Under the pieces are notes generated by a model that saw only the letters and a program-made list of their open reading frames with translations, was not told where the DNA came from and did not search any database. From Methylocaldum sp. 14B (GTDB taxonomy: Bacteria > Pseudomonadota > Gammaproteobacteria > Methylococcales > Methylococcaceae), in contig NZ_MSCV01000009.1 in NCBI RefSeq assembly GCF_002005105.1, positions 62,001-126,000 of the forward strand: a stretch of DNA of 64,000 nt. Direction: 5' to 3'. The position numbers were made by a program, and so were the translations under genes. Below are positions 36,299 to 45,672 of the stretch, piece by piece (the stretch's first letter is position 1; each line of letters opens with the position of its first letter).

Positions 36299-38013
36299 AA
36301 ATCGGGACCCAGAATCAGATGCACCTGAAACGAGTCCTCCGCCCTCGACAGGGGCACGGCAAAATCGAGCCGAACCGGACCTATGGGCGAACGCCAGCGG
36401 GCTCCCAGGCCGACACCATGACTGAACGGTTCGTCGAAATGATTGGCGGCACGTCCGACATCGTAAAAGACGGCCACGCCCCAAGGGCCGAACAGCGTCC
36501 GCTCGTATTCGATGCTGCCGACGGTCAGGTAGCGCCCGCCTATGCGGTCCCCGTCCGCATTCCTCGCGCTGATCTCGTTCAGACGATAACCGCGCACGGA
36601 CCTGTCGCCGCCGGCATAAAAGCGTTGCGTAAGCGGCAGCTCGCTGAATTCGTCGGTCGCGATATAGCCGAGCTGGGCGCGCGCGATCAGCCGGTTGCGC
36701 TCCCCCAGGCTGTAGATCCCCTTGGCGTTGAGCCGCAGCTTGAAAAACGAAACATCGGATAGCAGGTCTTTCGAAGCTCCGTTCCCGATCAGGTCGATAC
36801 GCGCCCCGCGCTCGGGATTCAGCACGTTTTCCGAGCTCAACCAGGTATAACCCAGGCTCGGAAGCAACAAAACCGCGGTCTGCGGACCCTCGCCCACATC
36901 GAAACGCTCGCGCTGCAGATCCAGCGACAATACTTCCCGCAAACCCCAACGGGCGGTCGAATGCCTGATGCCGATGCGTGCGACTTCGGCTGTACCGGCC
37001 AGGGTATCCTCGGTGCCGATTTGCGCGGCAAAGCCGAGCTGATCCTTTTCCGGACGCTTCAAGGGAATGGCGTATAGCGCGTCGAGTTCGGTACGGATGA
37101 GCGACAGCCGCAGGTCGGCGTAGAAGCTATGTCCATGGCGATTCAGGTAACGATTGCGATAGCCCAGGGTTAAGCGCGGGCCAGTGTCAGTGCCGTATCC
37201 CGCACCGGCCTGAAACCGGTTTTTCGGCTGCATCGCCAATGAAACCGAAACCGGGACCTGTCGAGCATCCGCCTGCTCGGGGTGCGGGATGACGTCGGCC
37301 TTGCTGAAATAACTGCTGTCGAGCAGGTTCTTCTGAAGCCTGACCAGGGTCGAAGAACGAAAAGGTTCGCCCGCGTGGAAATTCACGAAGCGTTCGAGCA
37401 GCGACGGCTTGAGCGGTGTCTCCGAGAACGAGACTTCGCCGAAGTGGTAACGTTTGCCGGTATCGAAATGCAGATGGATCTCGGATCGGTAATCCGAAAG
37501 ATGCACCAAAATTTCAGCACGGCTGAAGCTGGCGTCGAAAAACCCGAACTCGGTCGCGGCTTCCGAGAACGCCTCCTTTCCCTTTTCGTAACGGGTATGG
37601 TCGAGAACATCACCCTCCTTCAGCGGAAAGCGTGCAATCAAGGTTTTGAATTCCCGCAGTTCGAGACCTTCGCCCGTCAAGCGGACATCCACTTCGCTCA
37701 GCTTGATCGGATCTCCCGGATCGATTCGGTAGACCGCCAGCCAGCCCGGCCCTTCGCGCGTCAACGCCGCGTCGATTTTCGGGCGGTAGTACCCGAACGG
37801 TTCCAGCGCTCTTCGGATCTCGTCCGGCGCGCGCTCGTGAGCGATGCGAATCCTGTGCGGGTCGCTCATGCTTTCCGCCTGGGCGATGGTCAGCAGCGCA
37901 CGGACGTTTCTTTCCAGCCTCTCGTCGAGCCCCTCGATTCTGATCGCAACCTGTTCGGCGCTCCATGCGGATGCGAAACATAGCAAGCAACTGAGCAATA
38001 AGATCCACCGCAC
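36295..38013 (-). CDS. tamA: Translocation and assembly module subunit TamA
   Basis: A 572-residue Omp85-family outer-membrane protein. A signal peptide (WILLLSCLLCFASAWSAEQ) is followed by three POTRA domains (residues about 20-250) and a 16-stranded barrel with the Omp85 motif region FYAGGDRSVRGY. It ends VPLSRAEDSFQVHLILGPDL. I chose the GTG at 38013, which places the signal peptide at the N-terminus; the upstream open frame adds 33 unlikely residues. Confidence 0.92.
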   Translation of the reverse strand: MRWILLLSCLLCFASAWSAEQVAIRIEGLDERLERNVRALLTIAQAESMSDPHRIRIAHERAPDEIRRALEPFGYYRPKIDAALTREGPGWLAVYRIDPGDPIKLSEVDVRLTGEGLELREFKTLIARFPLKEGDVLDHTRYEKGKEAFSEAATEFGFFDASFSRAEILVHLSDYRSEIHLHFDTGKRYHFGEVSFSETPLKPSLLERFVNFHAGEPFRSSTLVRLQKNLLDSSYFSKADVIPHPEQADARQVPVSVSLAMQPKNRFQAGAGYGTDTGPRLTLGYRNRYLNRHGHSFYADLRLSLIRTELDALYAIPLKRPEKDQLGFAAQIGTEDTLAGTAEVARIGIRHSTARWGLREVLSLDLQRERFDVGEGPQTAVLLLPSLGYTWLSSENVLNPERGARIDLIGNGASKDLLSDVSFFKLRLNAKGIYSLGERNRLIARAQLGYIATDEFSELPLTQRFYAGGDRSVRGYRLNEISARNADGDRIGGRYLTVGSIEYERTLFGPWGVAVFYDVGRAANHFDEPFSHGVGLGARWRSPIGPVRLDFAVPLSRAEDSFQVHLILGPDL

Positions 38014-38114
38014 CCCTGTTCCCCGTAATCCCGTTTGCGCCGAATAAACTCGCAGCACAGATGGTCTAATGATCGCAGAGGCTACAAACACGGAAAAGCA
38101 AAGGAGTAACAATC

Positions 38115-38576
38115 ATGGGACTTTTCGATTTTGCAAAGGACATCGGACATCGGCTCTTCAGCGAGGAAGGCCAGGCCGCCCGAAAAATAGAAGAGCACAT
38201 CAACGAAAACAATCCCGGCATCAAGAACCTGAAGGTGGATTACCGTGATTCCGTCGCCTATCTCTCCGGCGAGGCGGACTCGGCGGAGGCTTTGCAGAAA
38301 GCCGCACTGATGGCCGGCAACATCAAGGGCGTCGAAGCGGTGAAGGTGGAAGGCGTCAAGCTGCCGGCAGGCGTAGCTAGCCCCCAGGCGGCGGAGACCT
38401 ACGGCGACACGCAGTACTACGTCATCCAGTCCGGCGACACCCTTTCCAAAATCGCGCAGCAGTTCTACAAGGATCCCAACAAGTATTCGAAGATTTTCGA
38501 AGCGAACCGCGAGGTCATCAAGAACCCCGACCTGATCTTTCCGGGGCAGAAGATACGGATTCCGACCGAGCATTAG
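38115..38576 (+). CDS. BON-LysM protein (YgaU/Kbp-like)
   Basis: A 153-residue cytoplasmic-type protein. A BON domain (about 20-85, IKNLKVDYRDSVAYLSGEAD) is followed by a C-terminal LysM domain (YYVIQSGDTLSKIAQQFYKDPNKY, PDLIFPGQKIRIP). This matches the E. coli potassium-binding protein Kbp/YgaU. It lacks a signal peptide, as that protein does. AAGGAG lies just before the ATG. It is divergent from tamA. Confidence 0.9.
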   Translation: MGLFDFAKDIGHRLFSEEGQAARKIEEHINENNPGIKNLKVDYRDSVAYLSGEADSAEALQKAALMAGNIKGVEAVKVEGVKLPAGVASPQAAETYGDTQYYVIQSGDTLSKIAQQFYKDPNKYSKIFEANREVIKNPDLIFPGQKIRIPTEH

Positions 38577-38618
38577 AGAGCTGGCGACCGATAACGCCTC
38601 GTTCTCCTCGAAACCGAT

Positions 38619-38784
38619 TGTGGGGTGGGTTAGGCACGCATCGCACGGAATCCACAAAGTTCCAGCGGAGTTTCCGCGCGCCGTAACCCACCGGACAAGG
38701 CCGCGGTGTCGGTGGGTTACGGCGCGCTGAGAGTCCTGCGATCACGGCATCGTTCGTGGTCATGCGCGCCTAACCCACCCTACA
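38619..38784. repeat. Inverted-repeat element of the GGGTGGGTTAGG family
   Basis: Terminal inverted repeats TGTGGGGTGGGTTAGGC (38619-38635) and GCCTAACCCACCCTACA (38768-38784) match at 16 of 17 bases. Inside, an 18-bp perfect inverted repeat (38676-38693 with 38710-38727) is built on GTAACCCACC. It relates to the copies at 1420 and 19756 but has a different interior. Confidence 0.75.
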
Positions 38785-38824
38785 CCAGGAGCGCCAATCG
38801 GAACCTTGTTTCCGGCCACGTCCC

Positions 38825-41059
38825 TCAGACTAGGAGCGTCAGTTGCTCCACCCGCTGAAAGCCTTTCGGCAGCGGATTTCCGCGCCGCGCGCGCGATCCT
38901 TGGTAATGGGCCAGATCCTTGGCCGTCACGCTCAGGCTACGCTTGCCGCAGTGAACCTTCAGACCGGCGTCGGGGGGCACGGCAGTCATGGCTACTACGT
39001 AATCCTGCCGCGCGGCCAGATCCGCCGGTTGAATCTGGATCAGCTTATTGCCTTTGCCCTTGTTGAGGACCGGGATCTCGCTGATGGGGAATACCAGAAA
39101 CCGGCCTTGCGCGGTGGCGATCGCCACCAGATCGGACTCGGGTTGACCGACCAGTACCGGCGTCAGGACCTTCGCATGTTCCGGTACCGTCAGCAGGGCT
39201 TTGCCCGCCCGGTTCTTGGTGTGGAGCTCCTTGAGCTGGGTAATGAAACCATAGCCGCTGTCGGTCGCGAACAGATACCAGTCGTCGTCCGCACCTGCCA
39301 GCACTGCCTTGAACAGCGCACCCGGCGGCGGGTTGAGCCGTCCGGTCAGGGGTTCTCCCTGGGAGCGGGCGGATGGGAACTCATGGGCCGGCACGGCGTA
39401 ACTTCGGCCCGTTGAATCGAGGAAATAGGCCGGCTGGTTGCTGCGCCCGAGCGCGGCAGAGAGAAAGCTGTCGCCGGAACGAAAGGCGAGCGTGGTCGGA
39501 TCGATATCATGCCCTTTGGCGGCGCGAATCCAGCCTTTTTCGGAAAGAATGAGCGTGACCGGCTCGCTGCCGATCACCACGGTAATGTCCAGGGCTTGGG
39601 ACGCCTGGCGAGCGACGATGGGGGAACGGCGCGCATCGCCGTATTTTTCGGCGTCCTGTTTCAGCTCGTTCTTGATCAGAGCGTTCAGCTTTTTCTGCGA
39701 CCCTAGCGTGGCTTCGAGGCTGGCCCGTTCCTTTTCCAGCTCGTCCTGTTCGCCGCGAATCTTGATTTCCTCGAGCTTGGCCAGATGACGCAGCTTCAGT
39801 TCCAGAATGGCCTCGGCCTGCACGTCGCTCAGCCCGAAACGCTCCATCAGCACGGGCTTAGGTTCGTCTTCGTTCCGGATGATCGCGATCACCTCGTCGA
39901 TATTGAGGTAGGCGATCAGCAAGCCTTCGAGGATGTGCAAACGCGCGATGACCTTGTCCAGCCGGTACTGAAGCCGCCGGCGCACGGTCTCGGTGCGGTA
40001 GCTCAGCCATTCCAGCAGGATTTCCTGAAGATTCTTGACCTGCGGCTTGCCGTTCAGCCCGATCATGTTGAGATTGACCCGGTAGGTCTTCTCCAGATCG
40101 GTGGTCGCGAACAGATGCGACATCAGTTGATCCGCGTCGATGCGCCGCCCGCGCGGCATGATGACCAGCCGGGTCGGGTTCTCGTGATCGGATTCGTCGC
40201 GGAGATCCTCCACCATGGGGAGCTTCTTCGCCTGCATCTGGGCGGCGATCTGTTCCATGATCGCGTTGCCGGACACCTGGTGGGGCAATGCGGTGACGAC
40301 GATATTCCCTTCTTCCAGCTCCCACCGCGCCCGCAAGCGGATCGAACCGTTCCCGGTCTGGTACATGCGGACGATATCTTGGCGCGGGGTGATGATCTCG
40401 GCTTCAGTCGTGAAATCCGGACCCTTGATCGAGTCGCATAGCTCTTCGACGCTGAGCCGGGAGTCGTCCAACAAACGAATGCAGGCTCCGACCACCTCGC
40501 GCAGGTTATGCGGCGGAATATCCGTCGCCATGCCTACCGCGATGCCGGTCGAGCCGTTCAGCAGCACGTTCGGCAAGCGCGCCGGCAGCAGGGCCGGTTC
40601 GTCGAGGGTGCCGTCGAAGTTCGGCAACCAGTCGACCGTACCCTGCTCCAGCTCCGACAACAGGGTCTGCGCGTACGGCGTCAGGCGCGCCTCGGTATAG
40701 CGCATGGCTGCGAAGGATTTGGGATCGTCCGGCGAGCCCCAGTTCCCCTGTCCGTCGATCAAGGGATAGCGGTAGGAAAACGGCTGGGCCATCAACACCA
40801 TGGCCTCGTAACAGGCCGAATCCCCGTGGGGATGGTATTTACCCAATACGTCGCCGACCGTGCGGGCGGATTTTTTATATTTGGCCTGGGCCGATAAACC
40901 CAGCTCGGACATGGCGTAGACGATGCGTCTTTGCACCGGCTTGAGTCCGTCGGCGATATTGGGCAAGGCACGGTCGAGAATGACGTACATGGAATAATCC
41001 AGGTACGCCTTCTCGGTGAAATCTTTCAATGGTATGCGTTCGTGGGAAACGGAATTCAC
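38825..41059 (-). CDS. parC: DNA topoisomerase IV subunit A
   Basis: A 744-residue type II topoisomerase subunit that decatenates chromosomes. The catalytic Tyr lies in [11 protein letters not shown]. The quinolone-resistance region ([19 protein letters not shown]) and [19 protein letters not shown] are intact, and the C-terminal pinwheel repeats follow. [13 protein letters not shown] opens the breakage-reunion domain. The parE partner is not in the window. Confidence 0.97.
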   Translation of the reverse strand: MNSVSHERIPLKDFTEKAYLDYSMYVILDRALPNIADGLKPVQRRIVYAMSELGLSAQAKYKKSARTVGDVLGKYHPHGDSACYEAMVLMAQPFSYRYPLIDGQGNWGSPDDPKSFAAMRYTEARLTPYAQTLLSELEQGTVDWLPNFDGTLDEPALLPARLPNVLLNGSTGIAVGMATDIPPHNLREVVGACIRLLDDSRLSVEELCDSIKGPDFTTEAEIITPRQDIVRMYQTGNGSIRLRARWELEEGNIVVTALPHQVSGNAIMEQIAAQMQAKKLPMVEDLRDESDHENPTRLVIMPRGRRIDADQLMSHLFATTDLEKTYRVNLNMIGLNGKPQVKNLQEILLEWLSYRTETVRRRLQYRLDKVIARLHILEGLLIAYLNIDEVIAIIRNEDEPKPVLMERFGLSDVQAEAILELKLRHLAKLEEIKIRGEQDELEKERASLEATLGSQKKLNALIKNELKQDAEKYGDARRSPIVARQASQALDITVVIGSEPVTLILSEKGWIRAAKGHDIDPTTLAFRSGDSFLSAALGRSNQPAYFLDSTGRSYAVPAHEFPSARSQGEPLTGRLNPPPGALFKAVLAGADDDWYLFATDSGYGFITQLKELHTKNRAGKALLTVPEHAKVLTPVLVGQPESDLVAIATAQGRFLVFPISEIPVLNKGKGNKLIQIQPADLAARQDYVVAMTAVPPDAGLKVHCGKRSLSVTAKDLAHYQGSRARRGNPLPKGFQRVEQLTLLV

Positions 41060-41130
41060 GGTTTTTTCGGTAGAGAGTGAGCGATTGATAAACAGAAGAG
41101 CCTGGGCGGTTGCATCTCCGCCGATGTGTT

Positions 41131-41246
41131 AAGGAAGCTCTGAGTAAGTGGATTTCGATTATGGTTCGACAAGCTCACCACGAGCGGAATCAATACCTTA
41201 CCGTTCGTCCTGAGCCCGTCGAAGGACTTAATCAGAGCTTCCTTAA
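41131..41246. repeat. Small element with perfect 15-bp terminal inverted repeats
   Basis: TTAAGGAAGCTCTGA (41131-41145) and TCAGAGCTTCCTTAA (41232-41246) are perfect inverted repeats. The interior contains TTCGACAAGCTCACCACGAGC and CGTCCTGAGCCCGTCGAAGG blocks, which form a further inverted pair typical of dispersed genomic repeats. It encodes no protein. Confidence 0.7.
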
Positions 41247-41297
41247 CTGATCATTTTAAGTCCTTTCGCAGCCGCCTGCCTTATCACGGTTACGCTC

Positions 41298-41405
41298 GTT
41301 CCCAATCTCCGGATTGGGAACGCTGCCTTGGAAGCTCCGGCTTCGCGAAATACGGCAAGCAGGAGCTTGCAAAACCCGGTTCCCAAACCGGAGCTCGGGA
41401 ACCGG
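41298..41405. repeat. Two GTTCCC hairpin repeats upstream of pyrC
   Basis: GTTCCCAATC/GATTGGGAAC (41298-41307 with 41312-41321) is a 10-bp stem, and CCGGTTCCC/GGGAACCGG (41376-41384 with 41397-41405) is a 9-bp stem. Both share the GTTCCC core with the hairpin at 18444, while other stem bases differ in a paired way. Confidence 0.65.
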
Positions 41406-41488
41406 CACATCGTGGGTTTGTGCTGCCCGTCAAACCACGGCAGCGCCGAATCTTGTAAGATTGCGTCTTTAAACATCCACTGCCATCC

Positions 41489-42532
41489 ATGCAACGACTG
41501 ACCATCACCTGCCCTGACGACTGGCATTTGCACCTCCGCGACGGCGCCGCCATGCGCGACGTGCTGCCGGACAGCGCACGGCAATTCAGCCGAGCCGTCA
41601 TCATGCCCAATCTGAAGCCGCCGGTCACCACCGTGGCGGACGCCCTCGCCTACCGCCGCCGCATTCTGGAAGCCTTGCCCGGCGGGCTCGAATTCGATCC
41701 GCTGATGACGCTCTATCTCACCGAGGGAACCTCGCCCGAGGAAATTCGGCGGGTTGCCGAGGAACCCGAGATCGTGGCGCTGAAACTTTATCCCGCCGGC
41801 GCGACGACGCATTCGGAAGCCGGGGTCGCCACCCTCGAAAAGATCTATCCGGTGTTCGAAGCCATGGAGCGATACGATGTGCCCTTGCTGGTGCATGGCG
41901 AAGTGACGGATGCCGAGGTCGATATCTTCGACCGCGAAAAAGCGTTCATCGACAGGCATCTGACCGCCATCGCAAGCCGATTTCCGGCGCTCCGCATCGT
42001 TCTGGAGCACGTCACCACACGGGACGGCGTCCAATTCGTGCAGGATGGCGGGCCGAACATCGCGGCTACCATTACCGCCCATCATCTGCTTTATAATCGC
42101 AACGCCCTGCTGGCCGGAGGCGTTCGTCCCCATTTTTACTGCCTGCCGGTATTGAAACGCGAAACTCATCGCCTGGCCTTGGTCGAGGCGGCAACCAGCG
42201 GCAACCCAAATTTTTTCCTGGGAACCGACAGCGCGCCTCATCCACGCAGTCAAAAGGAATCGGTCTGCGGCTGTGCCGGGTGTTATACCGCCCGCGGGGC
42301 GCTCGAGCTCTATGCGACGGTTTTCGAATCCGCCGGTGCCCTGGACAAGCTCGAAGCGTTTGCGAGCTTCAACGGCCCGGATTTTTACCGTCTGCCGCGC
42401 AATCAGGCAAAAATCGCGATCGAGAAATCCGAGTGGAAGATGCCCGAGGCCATCCCATTCGGTGACGATACCCTGGTGCCGCTCAGGGCGGGCGAGACGA
42501 TAGGCTGGCGTGTTGTCGAGCGGCTACGATAA
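41489..42532 (+). CDS. pyrC: Dihydroorotase
   Basis: A 347-residue homodimeric-type dihydroorotase for pyrimidine synthesis, of normal length. Metal ligands are His13 and His15 (DDWHLHLRD) and Lys99, which would be carboxylated (VALKLYPAG). The remaining His residues lie in LLVHGEVTD and LEHVTT, and the Asp in LGTDSAPHPR. Confidence 0.97.
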   Translation: MQRLTITCPDDWHLHLRDGAAMRDVLPDSARQFSRAVIMPNLKPPVTTVADALAYRRRILEALPGGLEFDPLMTLYLTEGTSPEEIRRVAEEPEIVALKLYPAGATTHSEAGVATLEKIYPVFEAMERYDVPLLVHGEVTDAEVDIFDREKAFIDRHLTAIASRFPALRIVLEHVTTRDGVQFVQDGGPNIAATITAHHLLYNRNALLAGGVRPHFYCLPVLKRETHRLALVEAATSGNPNFFLGTDSAPHPRSQKESVCGCAGCYTARGALELYATVFESAGALDKLEAFASFNGPDFYRLPRNQAKIAIEKSEWKMPEAIPFGDDTLVPLRAGETIGWRVVERLR

Positions 42533-42617
42533 ACGATAAATCACGCGTCAGACACTCCATTGCTGGAATCGAGGCAGTCCATGGACGGAATTCGGAACTT
42601 CCACTAACAGGTGATTC

Positions 42618-43856
42618 GTGTCCGGTCCCAAGTCGATCTCCAAAGAGAAATCTTCGATGCCTCCTGCTTCGTCCTCCGATTCATTCCTGGCGGCGCCGAG
42701 CAAGCCACTCAAGCCCGTACAAGGCGAGCTGGACTTGGTCCCTCCTGCCTCATCCCCTCCCAAAAAGCGGCGATCCAATAACGCGGCCAAGCCGAAAAAG
42801 AAACGGACACAGGCCAAGAAAGGCGCCGAGCCCGCGGCAAAACTGAACCCGTGGCGATGGGTCGCCGTTATCGGCACCGAAATCCTGGCATTGGCTGCGT
42901 CCGCCCTCATCGGAATCATCGCGGTATTCGGACGCTCGGTGGATTGGTTTGCCGGAACCGGATTATGGTCCAATCTGCTTCCGTTCGCCGCAATGGTACT
43001 CGCCGTAGGGATCGCGAATGCGGTGCTGTTGCGCCTCTGGCTGGGCATGCGCGCCAAGCTGGTGCTCAAAGGCATGATTCTGCCTGCGATCCTGGCGGTT
43101 TTCGTCGCCGTCGCAGCCGGCTGGTTCGCCGCCCAGGAAGAATTCGGCCGCGATCTCGGCAAGCTTCGCAGCCTGGTCGGCGGCATGCAGGAGGCCGAGC
43201 GGAACACGATTGCGCATCAGGTGTTTGCCGCCTATCGGCGTTCCGATCTGACTCAAATGCAGCGCATCATCGAGCGAGCCCAAATCTATCTGCCGACGAT
43301 CCACGAAGCTGCCAAGGCCTTCGATGTCGACCCCGAAGTCATGGTCGGCATCGGCGCTACGGAATCGTCATTCTATCCGCGGGACAGCAAAGACGGAGGC
43401 CGCGGACTCTTCCAGATCACCGCTGCCCCGAAGTCGGCGGTCAGCGTCGTCAAGAAACATCTGGATGTCGACCATCTGGACATGCTCAACCAGCGCCACA
43501 ATACCTTCGTAGCCGCGGCGACCCTGCGTCTTTATCTGGCGGAGATGCGCGGCGATTTGTTCCTCGGTCTTCTCGCCTACAATATCGGGCCGGCCAACGG
43601 CGGTTTGCGCTCGATCATGACGCAGTACGGCGCGCGCGACTTCGTGACGATCCAGCCCTATCTGCAAAACCTTCCGCGCGATTATCCGATCCGGGTTTTG
43701 ACGGCCGCCCTGGCTTATCGGTTGTGGCACACCGAAGGGCGGCTCCCGCGTTATGAGGAAGGCAGCAACGCCATGCACATCCAGAGCGTCGGCATACCCG
43801 GCTTGAATCAGGGATTCTCGCCGAAAATAAGCATCGGCAAGGACAAAGCAGCCTAA
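42618..43856 (+). CDS. Lytic transglycosylase with three N-terminal membrane helices
   Basis: A 412-residue protein starting at GTG. Residues 1-75 are a basic, proline/serine-rich cytoplasmic tail, and three membrane helices span about 78-175. A C-terminal SLT domain carries the catalytic Glu in GIGATESSFYPRDS, then GRGLFQITAAP, FVAAATLRLYLAEM and LLAYNIGPANGGL. It should cut peptidoglycan glycan strands from a membrane-bound position. A multi-helix anchor is unusual for this family, which is mostly lipoproteins or secreted enzymes. Confidence 0.85.
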   Translation: MSGPKSISKEKSSMPPASSSDSFLAAPSKPLKPVQGELDLVPPASSPPKKRRSNNAAKPKKKRTQAKKGAEPAAKLNPWRWVAVIGTEILALAASALIGIIAVFGRSVDWFAGTGLWSNLLPFAAMVLAVGIANAVLLRLWLGMRAKLVLKGMILPAILAVFVAVAAGWFAAQEEFGRDLGKLRSLVGGMQEAERNTIAHQVFAAYRRSDLTQMQRIIERAQIYLPTIHEAAKAFDVDPEVMVGIGATESSFYPRDSKDGGRGLFQITAAPKSAVSVVKKHLDVDHLDMLNQRHNTFVAAATLRLYLAEMRGDLFLGLLAYNIGPANGGLRSIMTQYGARDFVTIQPYLQNLPRDYPIRVLTAALAYRLWHTEGRLPRYEEGSNAMHIQSVGIPGLNQGFSPKISIGKDKAA

Positions 43857-44280
43857 AAAGTGGCGAAACCGGCTAAGTACATTCAGGGAAGTCTTGCGGC
43901 ATAGGCAACCTGCCGGACAACCCCGCCAATCAAGCCAATCTGTCGAGATTCCGCAAATATTTGCGGAATGTACTTCGAGCGTTTTCATCTCGCTCGTACG
44001 GCAAAACCGGCTCGGCGGGCGTCATTGGCGCCTTCGGCGACGGTAAATTGATTCAAGCATTCGTAGGTCGGCAATCCTTTGCCGACGAACCCGTTACCCC
44101 AACGGCACCGTCGGGAAGGGCGGCTTCGGCGCTCCCGAAGACGCCGTTTGCGATTGGAAGGGTCGCGACTAAAGCGACCGTTTGCGATTGGGAGGGATTC
44201 CCGACCTACGCGCGAGTGCCCGTACAGTAGGCATGAAAATGCTCGAATCGATCGTCCGCTCCCGGAAGCAAAGCCGGGCA
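43857..44280. repeat. Convergent intergenic region with nested palindromes
   Basis: No gene. A perfect 22-bp palindrome ATTCCGCAAAT/ATTTGCGGAAT sits at 43948-43969. Its right half overlaps GAATGTACTT (43966-43975), which pairs with AAGTACATTC at 43875-43884. Further on, GTAGGTCGGCAATCC (44064 onward) and GGGATTCCCGACCTAC (to about 44215) bound another inverted-repeat element of the type seen near 1629, 13640 and 29335. Confidence 0.6.
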
Positions 44281-44604
44281 TCAGTTTTCCGTGTAGAGCA
44301 GCTTCAAGCCTACGACGCCCAAGACGATTAGCAGAATGCAGACGATCCGGACCAGGTCCGTGGATTCGTTGAACAGTATGATGCCGATAATCGCGGTCCC
44401 GGCGGCGCCTATTCCAGTCCAAACGGCGTAACCGGTGCCTAACGGTATCGTCCTCAGCGCCAGGGACAAGAACACCAGACTGATTATCATGGCGGCGCCT
44501 ACGCCTAAACTCGGCCACCAACGCGTAAAGCCCTCGGTGAATTTCAATCCCACCGCCCAGACGATCTCGAATATCCCCGCAACAAGTAAATATGTCCAAC
44601 CCAT
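44281..44604 (-). CDS. sugE: SMR family transporter, SugE/Gdx type
   Basis: A 107-residue four-helix small multidrug-resistance protein. The membrane Glu essential for transport is in [15 protein letters not shown], and the [10 protein letters not shown] and [10 protein letters not shown] segments match SugE. Family members of this subtype export guanidinium rather than broad drugs. I start at 44604 ([10 protein letters not shown]); the frame stays open 11 codons further up. I looked for a guanidine riboswitch upstream and did not see one. Confidence 0.85.
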   Translation of the reverse strand: MGWTYLLVAGIFEIVWAVGLKFTEGFTRWWPSLGVGAAMIISLVFLSLALRTIPLGTGYAVWTGIGAAGTAIIGIILFNESTDLVRIVCILLIVLGVVGLKLLYTEN

Positions 44605-45299
44605 GCTTAAAAGAATGTCGCTACGCAGCGAAGCCATAGCCTAGTTTAGACAGACGATATTACCCGATCTTTCTGCCGAGTCGGTTTGCGAGATTTGATT
44701 TTCCACAAGACTCGCATACGTTGATTCCCGATCTTCGAGCCAGCTGATCTTCCGTTCCGCTGATTCGGTTAACTGCTCCCAAGTCCTTTCAAAAGGTACG
44801 GAAATGTACGTATGTTTAATTTGGGGGTGGTGAGCTTAAATACATCCACCTGAGCTGATCTCGGGTCCGGAACATGGATGCTCCCGCAGGACGGGATTAC
44901 GGCGAATGGACTTAAGGATGTCGCCAAGAACAGGACGTTCCCAAACGCAACCAGGATGTTGCGAAGGGAGTTGGAGTGTTTCAACGGATTCTGGACGCTC
45001 CCTATCCTCGGGCCAGGATGCTCGACACGGAAATGGAATGCTCCGCATGTAACTGGACTGATCCGAATTTGGCTGGGATGTATTTTTGGGAACACGGAAG
45101 TTCCATTTTTCTTTCTCCCGTCGTTCACACACTTGCTCATCCAGCTTCACGGCCGGCAAAGTCGCCAGGCGCCCTGCCGTTCCGTCAAAAACGTATCCTC
45201 GTTTTCGATGTTGCGTCCGGCGCCATCCAAGGTCGGAAATCCCTTTCTGACATAGCTGCCTGAAATCCTTGGCCGTTCATCGAAGGAGTGAACAGCGTG
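44605..45299. other. Intergenic region holding the second 20-bp repeat array
   Basis: No convincing gene lies in these 695 bases. About half is the degenerate repeat array listed at 44797-45110. An open frame at 44769-45140 on the minus strand is just the translated array. A GAAGGAG ribosome site for the next gene lies at about 45282. Confidence 0.55.
44797..45110 (-). repeat. Degenerate 20-bp tandem repeat array, copy A
   Basis: Plus-strand units begin at 44880, 44898, 44920, 44937, 44958, 44978, 44997, 45020, 45040, 45060 and 45080. They start GNTCC or GTT and end GGAT or GGAC, with a mean near 20 bases. Read on the minus strand the units run RTCC...GGARC, as in copy B. Its first units and its far end (GGATGTATTTAA, then ATACGTA) align with the ends of copy B, whereas the middle units have diverged. 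Confidence 0.65.
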
Positions 45300-45602
45300 A
45301 TGAAAAGAAGACAGTTTCTCGCCCTGGCCGCAGCCGCAATGGTCGTCGGGTGCGCCGGTTCGAAGACCCGCGAGAGCACCGGCGAATATCTCGATGACAC
45401 GGCCGTTACCACCAAGGTCAAATCGGCTCTGCTGCGCGATGAAGTGGTCAAAGGGCTGGACATCCAGGTCGAAACGTTCAAAGGTACCGTGCAACTCAGC
45501 GGCTTCGTCAACACGGCCTCGGAAAAGCAGCGCGCCGAAGCGATCGCGAGAGACGTCGCCGGCGTTCGATCCGTCAAGAACGATATCCGCGTGATGCAAT
45601 AA
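45300..45602 (+). CDS. BON domain lipoprotein
   Basis: A 100-residue lipoprotein: signal MKRRQFLALAAAAMVVGC with lipobox Cys18, then one BON domain (DDTAVTTKVKSALL, VQLSGFVNTASEKQRAEAIARDVAGV). Such proteins bind membranes or pores under envelope stress. The ATG at 45300 has GAAGGAG upstream; a GTG at 45297 or a frame start at 45288 would only add a few residues. Confidence 0.88.
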   Translation: MKRRQFLALAAAAMVVGCAGSKTRESTGEYLDDTAVTTKVKSALLRDEVVKGLDIQVETFKGTVQLSGFVNTASEKQRAEAIARDVAGVRSVKNDIRVMQ

Positions 45603-45672
45603 CCGCTACCGTAAGCCGTGGCCGACTCACATTCAACGGCCGACGCAACATCGTCTCAAACTCGATCCAGTG

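Larger units (their letters stand above)
41060..41488. other. parC-pyrC divergent region, repeats only
   Basis: No gene is seen. The region holds a 116-base element with 15-bp terminal inverted repeats (41131-41246) and two GTTCCCAA-type hairpins (41298-41321 and 41376-41405). The pyrC promoter must lie within the last hundred bases, but no clear boxes were found. Confidence 0.55.

Noticed and set aside
44605-44770. Guanidine riboswitch upstream of the SugE-type gene
   Set aside because: Neither the ykkC consensus nor paired ACGR-loop hairpins could be found by eye on the minus strand before 44604.
44769-45140. Open frame across the 20-bp array as a protein gene
   Set aside because: The translated product only reflects the repeat units; the homologous array at 31079-31430 keeps no corresponding frame.
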